DNA of 64,000 bases from Ferruginibacter sp. GTDB taxonomy: Bacteria > Bacteroidota > Bacteroidia > Chitinophagales > Chitinophagaceae. The notes under the pieces were generated by a model that was given only the letters and a program-made list of their open reading frames with translations, was not told the origin of the DNA and did not search any database. The position numbers and the translations under genes were made by a program. Positions 42,396 through 51,511 of the stretch are shown here, in pieces; positions within the stretch are counted from its first letter, which is position 1, and each line of letters starts with the position of its first letter. Location of the stretch: contig JABFQZ010000018.1 in the NCBI GenBank assembly GCA_013141435.1, positions 1 to 64,000 on the forward strand, written 5' to 3'.

Positions 42396-44096
42396 ATGAA
42401 TTTTTTAAAGTTTTGGTTAAGTATTTTTTTTAGTGTTGCAATAGGTTTTATACAAGCACAAAATTTTTCTATAAAAGGCTATCCTCAAAATTATTTTATA
42501 TGGCCAGTAGGTGCAAAAGCTAGCATAGTAGCAAATTTTGGTGAGCTTAGGCCAAACCATTACCACATGGGTTTAGATTGCCGTACCGACCAGCACGAAA
42601 ATGCCCCAATATACGCTGCAGCAAGTGGCTACGTTGCAAAGGTAAAAATAGAACCTTATGGCTTTGGTAGATGCATTTACATAAACCATCCTAATGGGTT
42701 AACCACCGTATATGCACACTTAAATACATTTGAGCCTGATTTAGAAAAATATGTAAAAGAACAACAATATAAGTTGCAACAATGGAAAGTTTTTTTAGAT
42801 ATACCTGCCAATTTATTTAAAGTAAACCAAGGCGAATATATTGCTGCAAGTGGCAATACTGGCGGCTCACAAGGCCCACACTTGCACTTTGAGGTAAGAG
42901 ATACAAAATCGGATAAATGTCTGAATGGCTTAATGTTTGGCCTGCCTATAGAAGATAATATAGCTCCCAATATTATACGACTTGCTTTGTACGACCGCAC
43001 AAAAAGCACCTACAACCAAACACCAAAAATATACATGCTCAAAAACAACAATGGTGTGTACACAGTAGTTGGTGGCAAAATAATTGCACCATCGGGCAAG
43101 GTTAGTTTTGCCATTACTTCGTTTGATAGATATACAGGCAGTAGCAACCAAAATGGTATATATGCGGCAGCTGTATTGGATAATGAAACTCAAATTAGCA
43201 AATTTGAAATAGATAGTATTAGCTATGCCGAAACCCGATACCTCAATGCACATATAGATCACAAAGTACGAAGCAATGGTGGTCCGTGGTTGCAACATTT
43301 ATCTCCATTGCCAGGTTACGAAAATTATATTTACAAAACCGACAATAATAATGGTGTTGTTATGTTAAAAGATAGCGAAACACATCATATTAAAATTGTA
43401 GTTTCTGATGCAAATAAAAATGTAGCAACCATAAAATTTGATTTAGCAAATGGTATTTCATTCGCAAAAAGTGAAATAAAATCTACACAAAAATTTATTC
43501 CTAATTATGTAAATATTTTTGAAAACAGTAAAGTGCATTTTTATTTGCCCGAAAATGCATTGTACGATACTGTAAATTTTGAATATCAAGAAATAAAAGC
43601 AACCGATGGAAAAACCATTTACCAATTGCACCATGCCGATGTGCCTGTACAAAGTATGTACCCAATAAGCATTAAAGAAAATTTTGCCATAGAAGATTCG
43701 GGAAAGATAGTAATGGAACGATTTTACGGAAGTAAAAAAGATTTTGCAAAAGCAATTTATAATAAAGGTTGGTACACAGCATCATTTAGAGAGTTTGGTA
43801 ATTTTAGATTATTAATAGACAAAGAACCACCGACCATTGTACCTATTGGCTTTAAAGATGGAATGAATACAGCAGCATTAAAAAGAATATTATTTAAAGT
43901 AAAAGATAACACAGAAGATATAGTAAATTTTACAGCATTGCTTGATGGGAATTGGTTAAGATTTAGCAACGATAAAGGCATTAATTTTATTTATAATTTT
44001 GATGAACGATGCCAGCCTGGAGAGCATGAATTAAAAATTTATGCAACAGACCAAGTAGGAAATGTAGCGGAGAGAGTTTATAAATTTAGTAGGTAA
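42396..44096 (+). CDS. M23-family (LytM) metallopeptidase
   Basis: A 566-residue secreted protein. The signal peptide (1-21) is followed directly by the LytM domain: HxxxD at H57-D61 (HYHMGLDC), H108 (AHLN) and the HxH motif H162/H164 (GPHLHFEV), so the zinc site is complete. About 390 further residues form beta-sandwich-like repeats, ending in an Ig-like region (IYATDQVGNVAERVYKF). M23 enzymes cut peptidoglycan cross-links or act as scaffolds; this N-terminal-peptidase arrangement is common in Bacteroidota. It is a single gene with its own promoter. Confidence 0.9.
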   Translation: MNFLKFWLSIFFSVAIGFIQAQNFSIKGYPQNYFIWPVGAKASIVANFGELRPNHYHMGLDCRTDQHENAPIYAAASGYVAKVKIEPYGFGRCIYINHPNGLTTVYAHLNTFEPDLEKYVKEQQYKLQQWKVFLDIPANLFKVNQGEYIAASGNTGGSQGPHLHFEVRDTKSDKCLNGLMFGLPIEDNIAPNIIRLALYDRTKSTYNQTPKIYMLKNNNGVYTVVGGKIIAPSGKVSFAITSFDRYTGSSNQNGIYAAAVLDNETQISKFEIDSISYAETRYLNAHIDHKVRSNGGPWLQHLSPLPGYENYIYKTDNNNGVVMLKDSETHHIKIVVSDANKNVATIKFDLANGISFAKSEIKSTQKFIPNYVNIFENSKVHFYLPENALYDTVNFEYQEIKATDGKTIYQLHHADVPVQSMYPISIKENFAIEDSGKIVMERFYGSKKDFAKAIYNKGWYTASFREFGNFRLLIDKEPPTIVPIGFKDGMNTAALKRILFKVKDNTEDIVNFTALLDGNWLRFSNDKGINFIYNFDERCQPGEHELKIYATDQVGNVAERVYKFSR

Positions 44097-44175
44097 AAAA
44101 ATACAATAATTGTTAACTAAATTTCTTTGTACTTATTGCAAACAAACTTTACGTTCTTTGCAGTAAATTAATAAA

Positions 44176-44661
44176 ATGAAAACCGATACTCCACCTTTTG
44201 GCAATTTAAAAATTGGTAAGCTTGCACCTGCATTTTATGGAATAGATCAAAATGGTGAAACTATTGCCCTAAAAGACTTTGAAGGTAAAAAAACTATAAT
44301 TTATTTTTACCCAAAAGATGATACACCTGGTTGTACAGCCCAAGCTTGCAATCTTAGAGATAATTATACAAACCTTTTGCAAGATGGATTTGAAATAATA
44401 GGCATAAGTCCTGATCCAGTAAAAAAACATAAAAAATTTGAAGAGAAATATGAATTGCCTTTTGCACTTATTGCCGATGAAGACCATTCTATTGCCGAAA
44501 AATACGGAGTGTGGGGTACAAAACAATTTATGGGCAAAACCTATGATGGCATACACCGTACTACATTTTTAATAAACGAAGATGGTAAAATAAAAAATAT
44601 AATTACCAAGCCCGATACCAAAAACCATACCGACGAAATTTTGGCAGCATGGTATGAATAA
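44176..44661 (+). CDS. bcp: Thioredoxin-dependent thiol peroxidase (Bcp/PrxQ)
   Basis: A 161-residue cytoplasmic peroxiredoxin that reduces hydroperoxides using thioredoxin. The active-site motif YPKDDTPGCTAQAC holds the peroxidatic C53 and the resolving C58 five residues on, which defines the Bcp/PrxQ type. The C-terminal RTTFLINEDGKI and length fit. It is convergent with the DUF2480 gene, with 26 bases between. No clear promoter box was found. Confidence 0.95.
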   Translation: MKTDTPPFGNLKIGKLAPAFYGIDQNGETIALKDFEGKKTIIYFYPKDDTPGCTAQACNLRDNYTNLLQDGFEIIGISPDPVKKHKKFEEKYELPFALIADEDHSIAEKYGVWGTKQFMGKTYDGIHRTTFLINEDGKIKNIITKPDTKNHTDEILAAWYE

Positions 44662-44687
44662 ATTGAGTAAAAAGAAAAGTTATTCTA

Positions 44688-45194
44688 CTATTTTTTTTTG
44701 AAAACGGGTACAGTGCTACAAGGCTCGCCATACATTATACTTTTTACAATTGGCCTCAATTTTTTTGTAATGGCTATATAGGCTACTTCTGCTATTGGCA
44801 ATTCGCCACAGCCTTTTATTACAATACGAGCATCTAGATAAGGTGTAGTATCTATAGCTTCTATATTTTTAAGTAAAATAGTTTCTTTAGTATATGCAAC
44901 TGTGCCAAATATAATTTCTTTTGCAATTGGTTGCAATAAACTAGACACCAGCATATATGCCCACATAGGTATTACAGCATCGGCGCTACATGTAAGCGCT
45001 ACAATTTTATTTTCAAAAATATTAGTGTCCAATATTTTTAATGCTTCTCTAAAATCTTTTTCTTTTAATATTAATCCCATAAAAAGATGGTCTTTCATAT
45101 CAAAAAGTAAAATATCTTCTTTAGGAAAATAATTTTCTAAATTTATTGTTATAATACCACTTTCTGCAACTTTATTTACAAACGTATTTTCCAT
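44688..45194 (-). CDS. DUF2480 family protein
   Basis: A 168-residue cytoplasmic protein of the Bacteroidota family DUF2480: FVNKVAESGIITINLENYFP, GLILKEKDFREALK, ADAVIPMWAYMLVSSLL and VIKGCGELPIAEVAYIAI. Function unknown; the family is nearly universal in the phylum, which suggests a housekeeping role. A TAnnTTTG box ends five bases before the ATG, implying a leaderless transcript. Confidence 0.9.
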   Translation of the reverse strand: MENTFVNKVAESGIITINLENYFPKEDILLFDMKDHLFMGLILKEKDFREALKILDTNIFENKIVALTCSADAVIPMWAYMLVSSLLQPIAKEIIFGTVAYTKETILLKNIEAIDTTPYLDARIVIKGCGELPIAEVAYIAITKKLRPIVKSIMYGEPCSTVPVFKKK

Positions 45195-45198
45195 AAAG

Positions 45199-45206
45199 CA
45201 AAAGTA
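45199..45206 (-). promoter_or_regulatory. -7 box of DUF2480 gene, leaderless geometry
   Basis: On the minus strand this reads TACTTTTG, with the final G at 45199 and the A of the ATG at 45194, i.e. five bases. No TTG at -33 distance was found. Confidence 0.5.
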
Positions 45207-45297
45207 GTACTTTTAGTTGGGCTTATAAATGTATCTAAATTTGAAGATTAAAATTTACTTTAAATTATAAAATTACTTATTAGGCACCTATATTTTC

Positions 45298-45367
45298 CTG
45301 TTTAGCATCAAAATTTGCTTATTCAGCAAATTTATAATTGCAAAAAAATAGAAATTAGTTATTTTTA
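45298..45367 (+). promoter_or_regulatory. Putative LytTR operator pair and promoter of the cytochrome/YceI operon
   Basis: Direct repeats CTGTTTAGCA (45298-45307) and TTATTCAGCA (45319-45328) start 21 bp apart. They are followed by TTG (45338-45340), a 19-base spacer and TATTTTTA (45360-45367), 16 bases before the ATG at 45384. The same arrangement, with the same 31-base distance between the second repeat and the -7 box, occurs at 52283-52352. An inverted repeat AAATTTGCT/AGCAAATTT overlaps the right half-site. Inferred target of the LytTR regulator at 51512. Confidence 0.65.
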
Positions 45368-45383
45368 AAACTAATTGTTAAAA

Positions 45384-46085
45384 ATGAGCAAAATGAAAAA
45401 AACTTTAATAATTCTAGCAGCAATTTTTTGTAGTATTATTTTAACTAATTCGTGCAAACACGAAGAACCAATTGCAATAATAGATACAACACCAATTGCC
45501 GGATCTGTTGTAAATAATGGCGTATGTTTTGAAAGTGAAATTTTACCTATTTTTCAAAGCAATTGTGCAAAATCAGGCTGTCATAATATTGGTACTCATG
45601 CCAGCGATTTGGTTTTAGATAATTTTTCTAACATTACTAGAAAATATATAACTCCTTACAATGCAAATTTGAGTAAAATGTATAAAGTTTTATTTGAAAC
45701 AGGTAGCGATAAAATGCCACAAATTCCAAATCCTGATTTAACATCTTCACAAAAAACATTAATAGGCAAATGGATAAATGAAGGTGCAAAAAACACTGTA
45801 AACTGCAACTCAAATTGCGATAGCTCACAATTTAAATTTGCTGCAAATATTACACCTCTTTTAAATACTTATTGCGTGGGTTGCCATGGTGGCACTAGTC
45901 CATCTGCTAATATTAATTTGAGCATTTATAATGGTGTAAAGCAGCAAGCAGTAAATGGAAGATTAGTAGGTGCTATTACCCATGCGCCTGGTTTTAGCCC
46001 AATGCCTCAGGCTATTAGTAAGCTTAGCGATTGTCAGATTGCTCAAGTAAAAAAATGGGTAGCTGCTGGTGCTTTAAACAATTAA
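45384..46085 (+). CDS. c-type cytochrome lipoprotein, two heme-like sites
   Basis: A 233-residue lipoprotein (lipobox LTNSC at the end of a hydrophobic leader). ATGs at 45384 and 45393 are both possible starts. There are two heme-attachment-like motifs: CAKSGCH (CX4CH, non-canonical) in the first half and CVGCH (canonical CXXCH) in the second. Each is followed by a region ending in a methionine-containing PxMPQ segment (DKMPQIPNP and FSPMPQAISKL) that could supply the axial ligand. It looks like two cytochrome modules of the planctomycete-type PSCyt class. First gene of an apparent six-gene operon ending with the TCS2 regulator. Confidence 0.85.
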   Translation: MSKMKKTLIILAAIFCSIILTNSCKHEEPIAIIDTTPIAGSVVNNGVCFESEILPIFQSNCAKSGCHNIGTHASDLVLDNFSNITRKYITPYNANLSKMYKVLFETGSDKMPQIPNPDLTSSQKTLIGKWINEGAKNTVNCNSNCDSSQFKFAANITPLLNTYCVGCHGGTSPSANINLSIYNGVKQQAVNGRLVGAITHAPGFSPMPQAISKLSDCQIAQVKKWVAAGALNN

Positions 46086-46096
46086 AATTAGAGATA

Positions 46097-46492
46097 ATGA
46101 CAAGTTTAATTTTTAATAAAAAAATAATAAATACTATTACAATTATTGTATTGGTGGTTTTTGTATCTATTTCAAGCAGTTGTTATAACGATGCTGAAGA
46201 ATTATTATATCCTCAAGCTGCTTGTGATACAAGCAATGTAACCTATAACCGAATTGTTTTACCAATATTAAGTTCTAATTGTTTAAGTTGCCATGGCGGT
46301 AACACTCCTTCATCTAGCATAAGGCTCGATGATTATTTAAGTTTAAAAACCTATGTAGATAATGGCAGGTTATGGGGCTCAGTTTCGCATGCTGCTAGTT
46401 ATTCTCCCATGCCCAAAAATGCAACAAAATTAAGCACATGCAATTTAAGAAAAATAAAAATATGGATAGATTCAGGAGCTCCAAACAATTAA
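46097..46492 (+). CDS. c-type cytochrome, single heme
   Basis: A 131-residue exported cytochrome. The start at 46097 (MTSLIFNKKIINTITIIVLV) is chosen over 46031, which would overlap the previous gene. A hydrophobic leader ends in a lipobox-like SSSC. One CXXCH motif (CLSCHGG) and a later PMPKNATKL methionine match the second module of the upstream cytochrome closely, so the gene is probably a duplicate of that half. It lies 11 bases after that gene and 10 before the first YceI gene. It probably carries electrons in the periplasm or on the outer membrane. Confidence 0.85.
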   Translation: MTSLIFNKKIINTITIIVLVVFVSISSSCYNDAEELLYPQAACDTSNVTYNRIVLPILSSNCLSCHGGNTPSSSIRLDDYLSLKTYVDNGRLWGSVSHAASYSPMPKNATKLSTCNLRKIKIWIDSGAPNN

Positions 46493-46502
46493 AAATATAA
46501 AA

Positions 46503-47060
46503 ATGAATTCAAAATATTATTTACCAATATGCTGTGGTTTTATATTGTTAGCCAATGTTGCCTTTGGGCAAAGTATTTTTACGAAGAATGGAAAAACCTT
46601 ATTTTTTTCTACTACAAGTGTTGAAGATATTAAGGCTACTAATAATCAAACAATATGTTTGCTCAATTTGCAAACTGGTGAGCTTCAATTCTCAATTTTA
46701 AATAAAGGTTTTCGATTTAGAAAAGCGTTAATGGAAGAGCATTTTAATGAAAATTATATAGAAAGCAACAAATACCCAAAATCCACTTTCAAAGGTACTT
46801 TACTAGATATTGATAAAATTAATTTTACAAAAGATGGAGTATATGCAGTAACTGCAATTGGAGATCTTTTTATACATGGAATAACGCAAAAAGTTTCTGC
46901 CGTTGGAAACATGAATATAAGTAAAGGGCTTGTAACAATTATATCTAAATTTAAAATAGTGCTTTCCGACTATAACATATCAATACCTAAAACCGTTTTA
47001 AAAAATATTTCACCAAATATTGAAATTTCAATAAACTGTAACTTAGACCAAAAAAGATAG
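46503..47060 (+). CDS. YceI-family protein (copy 1)
   Basis: A 185-residue exported protein (signal peptide ending VAFGQ) of the YceI lipocalin-like fold, a family whose characterised members bind polyisoprenoid chains. Family landmarks are MEEHFNENYIESNKYPKSTF followed by KGTL, and FIHGITQKVSAVGNM. The strongest relative in this window is the YceI copy at 48038, with which it shares EHFNENY-ESNKY. It lies in the cytochrome operon, 25 bases before the DUF5777 barrel. A quinone or isoprenoid carrier role is an inference from the family. Confidence 0.85.
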   Translation: MNSKYYLPICCGFILLANVAFGQSIFTKNGKTLFFSTTSVEDIKATNNQTICLLNLQTGELQFSILNKGFRFRKALMEEHFNENYIESNKYPKSTFKGTLLDIDKINFTKDGVYAVTAIGDLFIHGITQKVSAVGNMNISKGLVTIISKFKIVLSDYNISIPKTVLKNISPNIEISINCNLDQKR

Positions 47061-47084
47061 CTCACTTTTTATACCAAAATAACC

Positions 47085-47984
47085 ATGCGTTTCAAAAAAA
47101 CATTACTTATTACTATACATTTTTTTCTAATGATTTTAAAAATATCTGCACAAGATACTTCGGATATTATGAAAGAATTGGAAAAAGAAATACAACAAAA
47201 AAAAGAATTTGTAACTGCTACATTTAAAACTACTCGGCTTATTAATGGACATACAGTAGAAAACGTTGGTAAAGGAGTTTTGGATATTAAAATATCGCAC
47301 AGATTTGGACAAATAAACGAAGGCAGTTATGAACTTTTTGGATTAGACGAAGCTACAATACGTATTGGTGGCGATTTTGGCATTACAAATAATTTAATGG
47401 TTGGAATAGGTAGAAGTACTTTTCAAAAAACTTATGATGCCTTTTTTAAATTAAAATTATTACGCCAATCAAGTGGTAATAATAGTGTGCCTATTACTTT
47501 AAGTTATATACCAACAATTGCTTTAAAAACATTAAAATTTGAAGACCCTAGTAGAAAAAATTACTTTAGTTCTCGTATTTCATACACACATCAATTAATT
47601 ATTGCTCGCAAGTTTTCAAAAAACACTTCATTGCAACTGATGCCTACCTATATTCATAAAAACTTAGTGCTACTAGCAGCCGATCCAAATAATTTATTTG
47701 CTTTAGGTATTGGAGGAAGGCAAAAACTCACCAAAAGAGTAAGTATAAATGTGGAGTATTATTATCAATTACCAAAATATAAAATGCCAAATACAACTAA
47801 TTCACTTTCGATAGGATTTGATATAGAAACTGGTGGCCATGTTTTTCAACTACATTTTACTAACTCAAAAGGCATGACAGAAAAAAACTTAATTACCGAA
47901 ACTGCTGGAGATTGGGCTAAAGGAGATATATTATTTGGCTTTAATATATCTAGGGTATTTACTATTGGAAATAGAAGTAAATAA
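47085..47984 (+). CDS. DUF5777 family outer-membrane beta-barrel protein
   Basis: A 299-residue exported protein (signal peptide to KISAQ) with a strongly alternating strand pattern: LDIKISHRFGQINEGSYELF, ATIRIGGDFGITNNLMVGIG and NVEYYYQLPKYK. These are the landmarks of DUF5777, a Bacteroidota barrel family found with YceI and cytochrome genes. The C-terminus FGFNISRVFTIGNRSK is compatible with a barrel end. No ligand is known. It lies between the two YceI genes and is probably in the same transcript as the upstream genes. Confidence 0.85.
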   Translation: MRFKKTLLITIHFFLMILKISAQDTSDIMKELEKEIQQKKEFVTATFKTTRLINGHTVENVGKGVLDIKISHRFGQINEGSYELFGLDEATIRIGGDFGITNNLMVGIGRSTFQKTYDAFFKLKLLRQSSGNNSVPITLSYIPTIALKTLKFEDPSRKNYFSSRISYTHQLIIARKFSKNTSLQLMPTYIHKNLVLLAADPNNLFALGIGGRQKLTKRVSINVEYYYQLPKYKMPNTTNSLSIGFDIETGGHVFQLHFTNSKGMTEKNLITETAGDWAKGDILFGFNISRVFTIGNRSK

Positions 47985-48003
47985 ATACGTATGCAAAAGT
48001 GTA

Positions 48004-48033
48004 TTGTATCATAAACACATTGTTATAAATTTG
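48004..48033 (+). promoter_or_regulatory. Internal promoter before YceI copy 2, leaderless geometry
   Basis: TTG (48004-48006), a 19-base spacer and TAAATTTG (48026-48033) fit the consensus fully. The G is five bases before the ATG at 48038. It would give YceI copy 2 and the TCS2 genes basal expression independent of the operon promoter. Confidence 0.7.
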
Positions 48034-48037
48034 CCTT

Positions 48038-48595
48038 ATGCTAAAAAAAAATACTACTTTATTTTTAATTTTAATAACACTATTTGTAAGCAACACTTTT
48101 GCACAGCAAAATGATTATAAAGTAAAATCAGGTACAATATCTTTTAAATCGGAAGCATTGCTAGAGTTAATAAAAGCCCAGAGTAAAGAGTTAAAAGGTA
48201 TTGTACTTGCAAGTAAAAAGCAATTCGCATTTATTGTTAGTATTAGCTCTTTTAAGGGGTTTAATAGCCCATTACAGCAAGAGCATTTTAACGAAAATTA
48301 TTTAGAAAGTAATAAATATAGTACAGCCTCCTTTGAAGGGAAAATTATAGAGGATATAGACTTTAGTAAAGATGGTGTTTATTCTATAAGAGCTAAAGGT
48401 AATTTAACAGTACATGGTGTAGTACAAGAAAGGATTATAAAAAGTGATGTTATCGTTAAACACAATACTATAAGTTTAAAATCTAATTTTACAGTTTTAC
48501 TTGCAGATCATAATATATCTATACCAAAGGTAGTGCATGAAAAATTAGCATCGGAAATAAATGTAGAAATAAAAGCAGATTTAATAGTTAAATAA
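48038..48595 (+). CDS. YceI-family protein (copy 2)
   Basis: A 185-residue exported protein (signal peptide ending NTFAQ), paralogous and equal in length to the copy at 46503. QEHFNENYLESNKYSTASFE and LTVHGVVQERIIKSD mark the YceI fold, and both copies end with a similar LADHNISIPKVV / LSDYNISIPKTV strand. It has its own promoter and lies 12 bases before the sensor kinase, linking the family to TCS2. Confidence 0.86.
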   Translation: MLKKNTTLFLILITLFVSNTFAQQNDYKVKSGTISFKSEALLELIKAQSKELKGIVLASKKQFAFIVSISSFKGFNSPLQQEHFNENYLESNKYSTASFEGKIIEDIDFSKDGVYSIRAKGNLTVHGVVQERIIKSDVIVKHNTISLKSNFTVLLADHNISIPKVVHEKLASEINVEIKADLIVK

Positions 48596-48607
48596 ACAAA
48601 AGTTTTT

Positions 48608-51511
48608 ATGAGGCTAAATAAATATTGCATTCTATTTTTAATGTTAAATTTCTTTCAAAAAAATTATGCACAAAATAAAATACAAGCTAGTTTTTCGCTA
48701 ATTGACAATAATCAAGCAGTTAAAATAAATACTTTATACAAAGCAAAAGATGGTTACATTTTTGCTGGCACCACCAATGGGCTTTATACTTTTGATGGCG
48801 TAAAATTTGAAAAAATTAACTTTGTAAATTCTACAATAAAAGATACAGTAACTGCAATATTTGAAGATGTTGATTTAACGATTTGGGTAGGCTTTAAAAA
48901 TGGCAAAATTGCTACTTTAATACACAACAAATTACAATATTTAACAATAGAAGAAGGTTTTTCTAAAGTGCCTATTACTGCTTTTTTGCAAGACAAGCAA
49001 AAAAATATATGGTTTGCTACAAATGGCGAAGGTGTGTATTTTTTTAAAAACAAACATTTGTATTTGTTTAATGAAACCGAAGGTCTAAGCGATACTTATG
49101 TGCATGCATTAGCGCTTGCAAAAAATGGAGATGTACTAGCAGCAACCGATCAAGGATTAAATATTTGCAAACTAGTAGGCAATAAAAAAATAGTGGAAGT
49201 AATAGGGCAAAAAAATGGATTGCCCGATTATTACATAACCACAATAGCACCTTTACAAAATAATACTTTTTTATTAGGTACACAAGAAAAAGGATATTGC
49301 ATATTTGATTGCAATACAAAATTAATTACAATACCCAATGCTAGTACTAATTGGAAGTATGGTCAAATAAATACATTATTACCTACACAAAATAATTTGT
49401 GGATAAGCACACAAGAAAATGGACTATTAAAAAAATCAGCTATTACTGAAATTATAGCTCAAGAAAACTTTAGCAAAGATGAAAAAAATATAAACGCTAT
49501 TGTGCAAGACGACGAAGGTAATATTTGGAGCACTTGTGCAAATAAATTAAGTGTTAGTAATGCAAATAAAATACAATTATTACCATTGTATAGTAATGAA
49601 ATGTATGAAACTATACATGCCATAGTTTCCGATAATAAAAATAATATATGGACAGGTACTGATGGTGGAATAATAAAATATACAGCCAATGATGAGTATA
49701 AAACAAAGCAATTTTATAAAATAGCAGGCCTTACAAAAAGCACCGATATTACTGGATTGTATCAAGATGCATATACAAATATTTGGATTACAACCATGGG
49801 TGAAGGTGTTTTTGTATTAAACCCTTTTAATGGAGCTTATAGAAATATTAATGAAAATGTATTATTAAAAAATGCCAGTATTTTATCTGTAACGGGTACA
49901 GATAATACGGTTTGTATTGGAGGTTTAGAGGGTGTTGCAACCATCTTCGAATTAACAGAAAAAAATAAAAATATTTCAGAAAAATATTCATTCATTAACT
50001 ACAACAATATTCCTAATATTGGCAATAACTATATTCATATTGTATATAAAGATAAACAAGGTAGGGTTTGGTTTGGTACAGATGGAAAGGGAATTACTGT
50101 TTTGCAAAATGATAAATTTATTACTTACAATAAAAAGAACGGATTAGAAGATGAACATATTTACTCAATTGTAGAAGATAAAAAAGGGCGTATTTGGTTT
50201 AATACAAAAGATGCTGGCATTTATAGTTTTGAAAATAAAAAATTTAAAAACTATTCATTGCAAGATGGTATAAGTAATTTAAAAATAAATAAACTTATTA
50301 CTGATAAATTTGGCAATATTGTTATTGTAAATGAAACAGGAGTAGATATACTAAACCCAGAAACTGGCTATATTTCTTACCAAAATTCTGCTCAAGGGAT
50401 TAATAATATTAATACAGGAATAGGCAGTGTGGTAAACAATAAAGAAGGAGATGTATTATTAACAACACAGCAAGGCATTATTGTTTACTCGGCTCTTAAT
50501 AGAACAAGCCAACAACCCAAAACAATTATTAACTCTATACAATTATTTTTACAAACAATTGATAAAGACAGTAGCACTTTTTTTAAGTATTACGAAAACG
50601 GATTTACTTTTAATTTTACAGGTTTATATTACTCAAATCCAAGTAGCGTAAACTACCAATATAAATTAGAAGGTTTTAATGCAAATTGGATAACAACAAA
50701 AGATCAAAGAATTTACTTCCCTAATTTAAGACCAGGAAAATATAATTTTAAAGTTCGATCTGCCCTTAGCAATGTATTTGAAAATGCCAGTGAAGCTAAT
50801 TATAGTTTTACAATTACCTTGCCATTTTGGAAACGATATTGGTTTATTGCTTTGTGTACCTTATTAGGTGCAGCAATACTTTACTGGTATATAAAATTAA
50901 GGGAAGCTCATGTAAAAAAATTGCAAAAATTAGAAAATGAAAAAATTCAATTTCAATTTGAAGTTTTACGAAACCAAGTAAACCCTCATTTTTTGTTTAA
51001 CAGTTTTAATACTTTAATTTCTACAATAGAAGATGACCCAAAAGTAGCAGTCGATTATGTAGAGCACCTCTCTAACTTTTTTAGAAATATTGTAAATTAC
51101 AGAGATGTTGATGTTATAACATTAAAAGAAGAAGTGAAATTATTGCAAACATTTTATTATTTGCAACATAAAAGATATGGCGATAGTTTAAAACTTAAAA
51201 TAAACATAGCAGAAGCTGATCAAGATGCTATTTATATTGCACCATTAACTTTACAATTGCTTTTGGAAAATGCTATAAAGCATAATGCAGTTTCAAAAGA
51301 AGCTATATTATTGGTAGAATTAATATTGGAAGATAAAAATAATTTATTGGTTCGCAATAATATCAATTCAAAGATATCGAATGAAATTAGCACTGGCATG
51401 GGTTTACAAAACATAACACAACGGTACAAAATCTTGAGTAAACAAGCCGTTAAAATACATAATGATGGCAAATATTTTAGCGTAATAATTCCAACTTTAA
51501 AAAATTTATAA
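48608..51511 (+). CDS. Sensor histidine kinase with periplasmic beta-propeller (TCS2 kinase)
   Basis: A 967-residue membrane sensor. A signal peptide (1-21, ending NYAQ) leads into a large two-component-regulator propeller domain of Reg_prop repeats (~40-640; e.g. IWVGFKNGKIATL, NIWFATNGEGVYFF, RVWFGTDGKGITVL). A Y_Y_Y domain (~650-750), one membrane helix (WFIALCTLLGAAILYWYIKL), and a LytS-type kinase core with phosphoacceptor H794 in NQVNPHFLFNSFNTLIS and an HATPase N-box (LQLLLENAIKHNAV) follow. This hybrid-free architecture resembles polysaccharide or metabolite sensors of Bacteroidota. The stop is directly adjacent to the start of the LytTR regulator, so the two are coupled. Confidence 0.93.
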   Translation: MRLNKYCILFLMLNFFQKNYAQNKIQASFSLIDNNQAVKINTLYKAKDGYIFAGTTNGLYTFDGVKFEKINFVNSTIKDTVTAIFEDVDLTIWVGFKNGKIATLIHNKLQYLTIEEGFSKVPITAFLQDKQKNIWFATNGEGVYFFKNKHLYLFNETEGLSDTYVHALALAKNGDVLAATDQGLNICKLVGNKKIVEVIGQKNGLPDYYITTIAPLQNNTFLLGTQEKGYCIFDCNTKLITIPNASTNWKYGQINTLLPTQNNLWISTQENGLLKKSAITEIIAQENFSKDEKNINAIVQDDEGNIWSTCANKLSVSNANKIQLLPLYSNEMYETIHAIVSDNKNNIWTGTDGGIIKYTANDEYKTKQFYKIAGLTKSTDITGLYQDAYTNIWITTMGEGVFVLNPFNGAYRNINENVLLKNASILSVTGTDNTVCIGGLEGVATIFELTEKNKNISEKYSFINYNNIPNIGNNYIHIVYKDKQGRVWFGTDGKGITVLQNDKFITYNKKNGLEDEHIYSIVEDKKGRIWFNTKDAGIYSFENKKFKNYSLQDGISNLKINKLITDKFGNIVIVNETGVDILNPETGYISYQNSAQGINNINTGIGSVVNNKEGDVLLTTQQGIIVYSALNRTSQQPKTIINSIQLFLQTIDKDSSTFFKYYENGFTFNFTGLYYSNPSSVNYQYKLEGFNANWITTKDQRIYFPNLRPGKYNFKVRSALSNVFENASEANYSFTITLPFWKRYWFIALCTLLGAAILYWYIKLREAHVKKLQKLENEKIQFQFEVLRNQVNPHFLFNSFNTLISTIEDDPKVAVDYVEHLSNFFRNIVNYRDVDVITLKEEVKLLQTFYYLQHKRYGDSLKLKINIAEADQDAIYIAPLTLQLLLENAIKHNAVSKEAILLVELILEDKNNLLVRNNINSKISNEISTGMGLQNITQRYKILSKQAVKIHNDGKYFSVIIPTLKNL

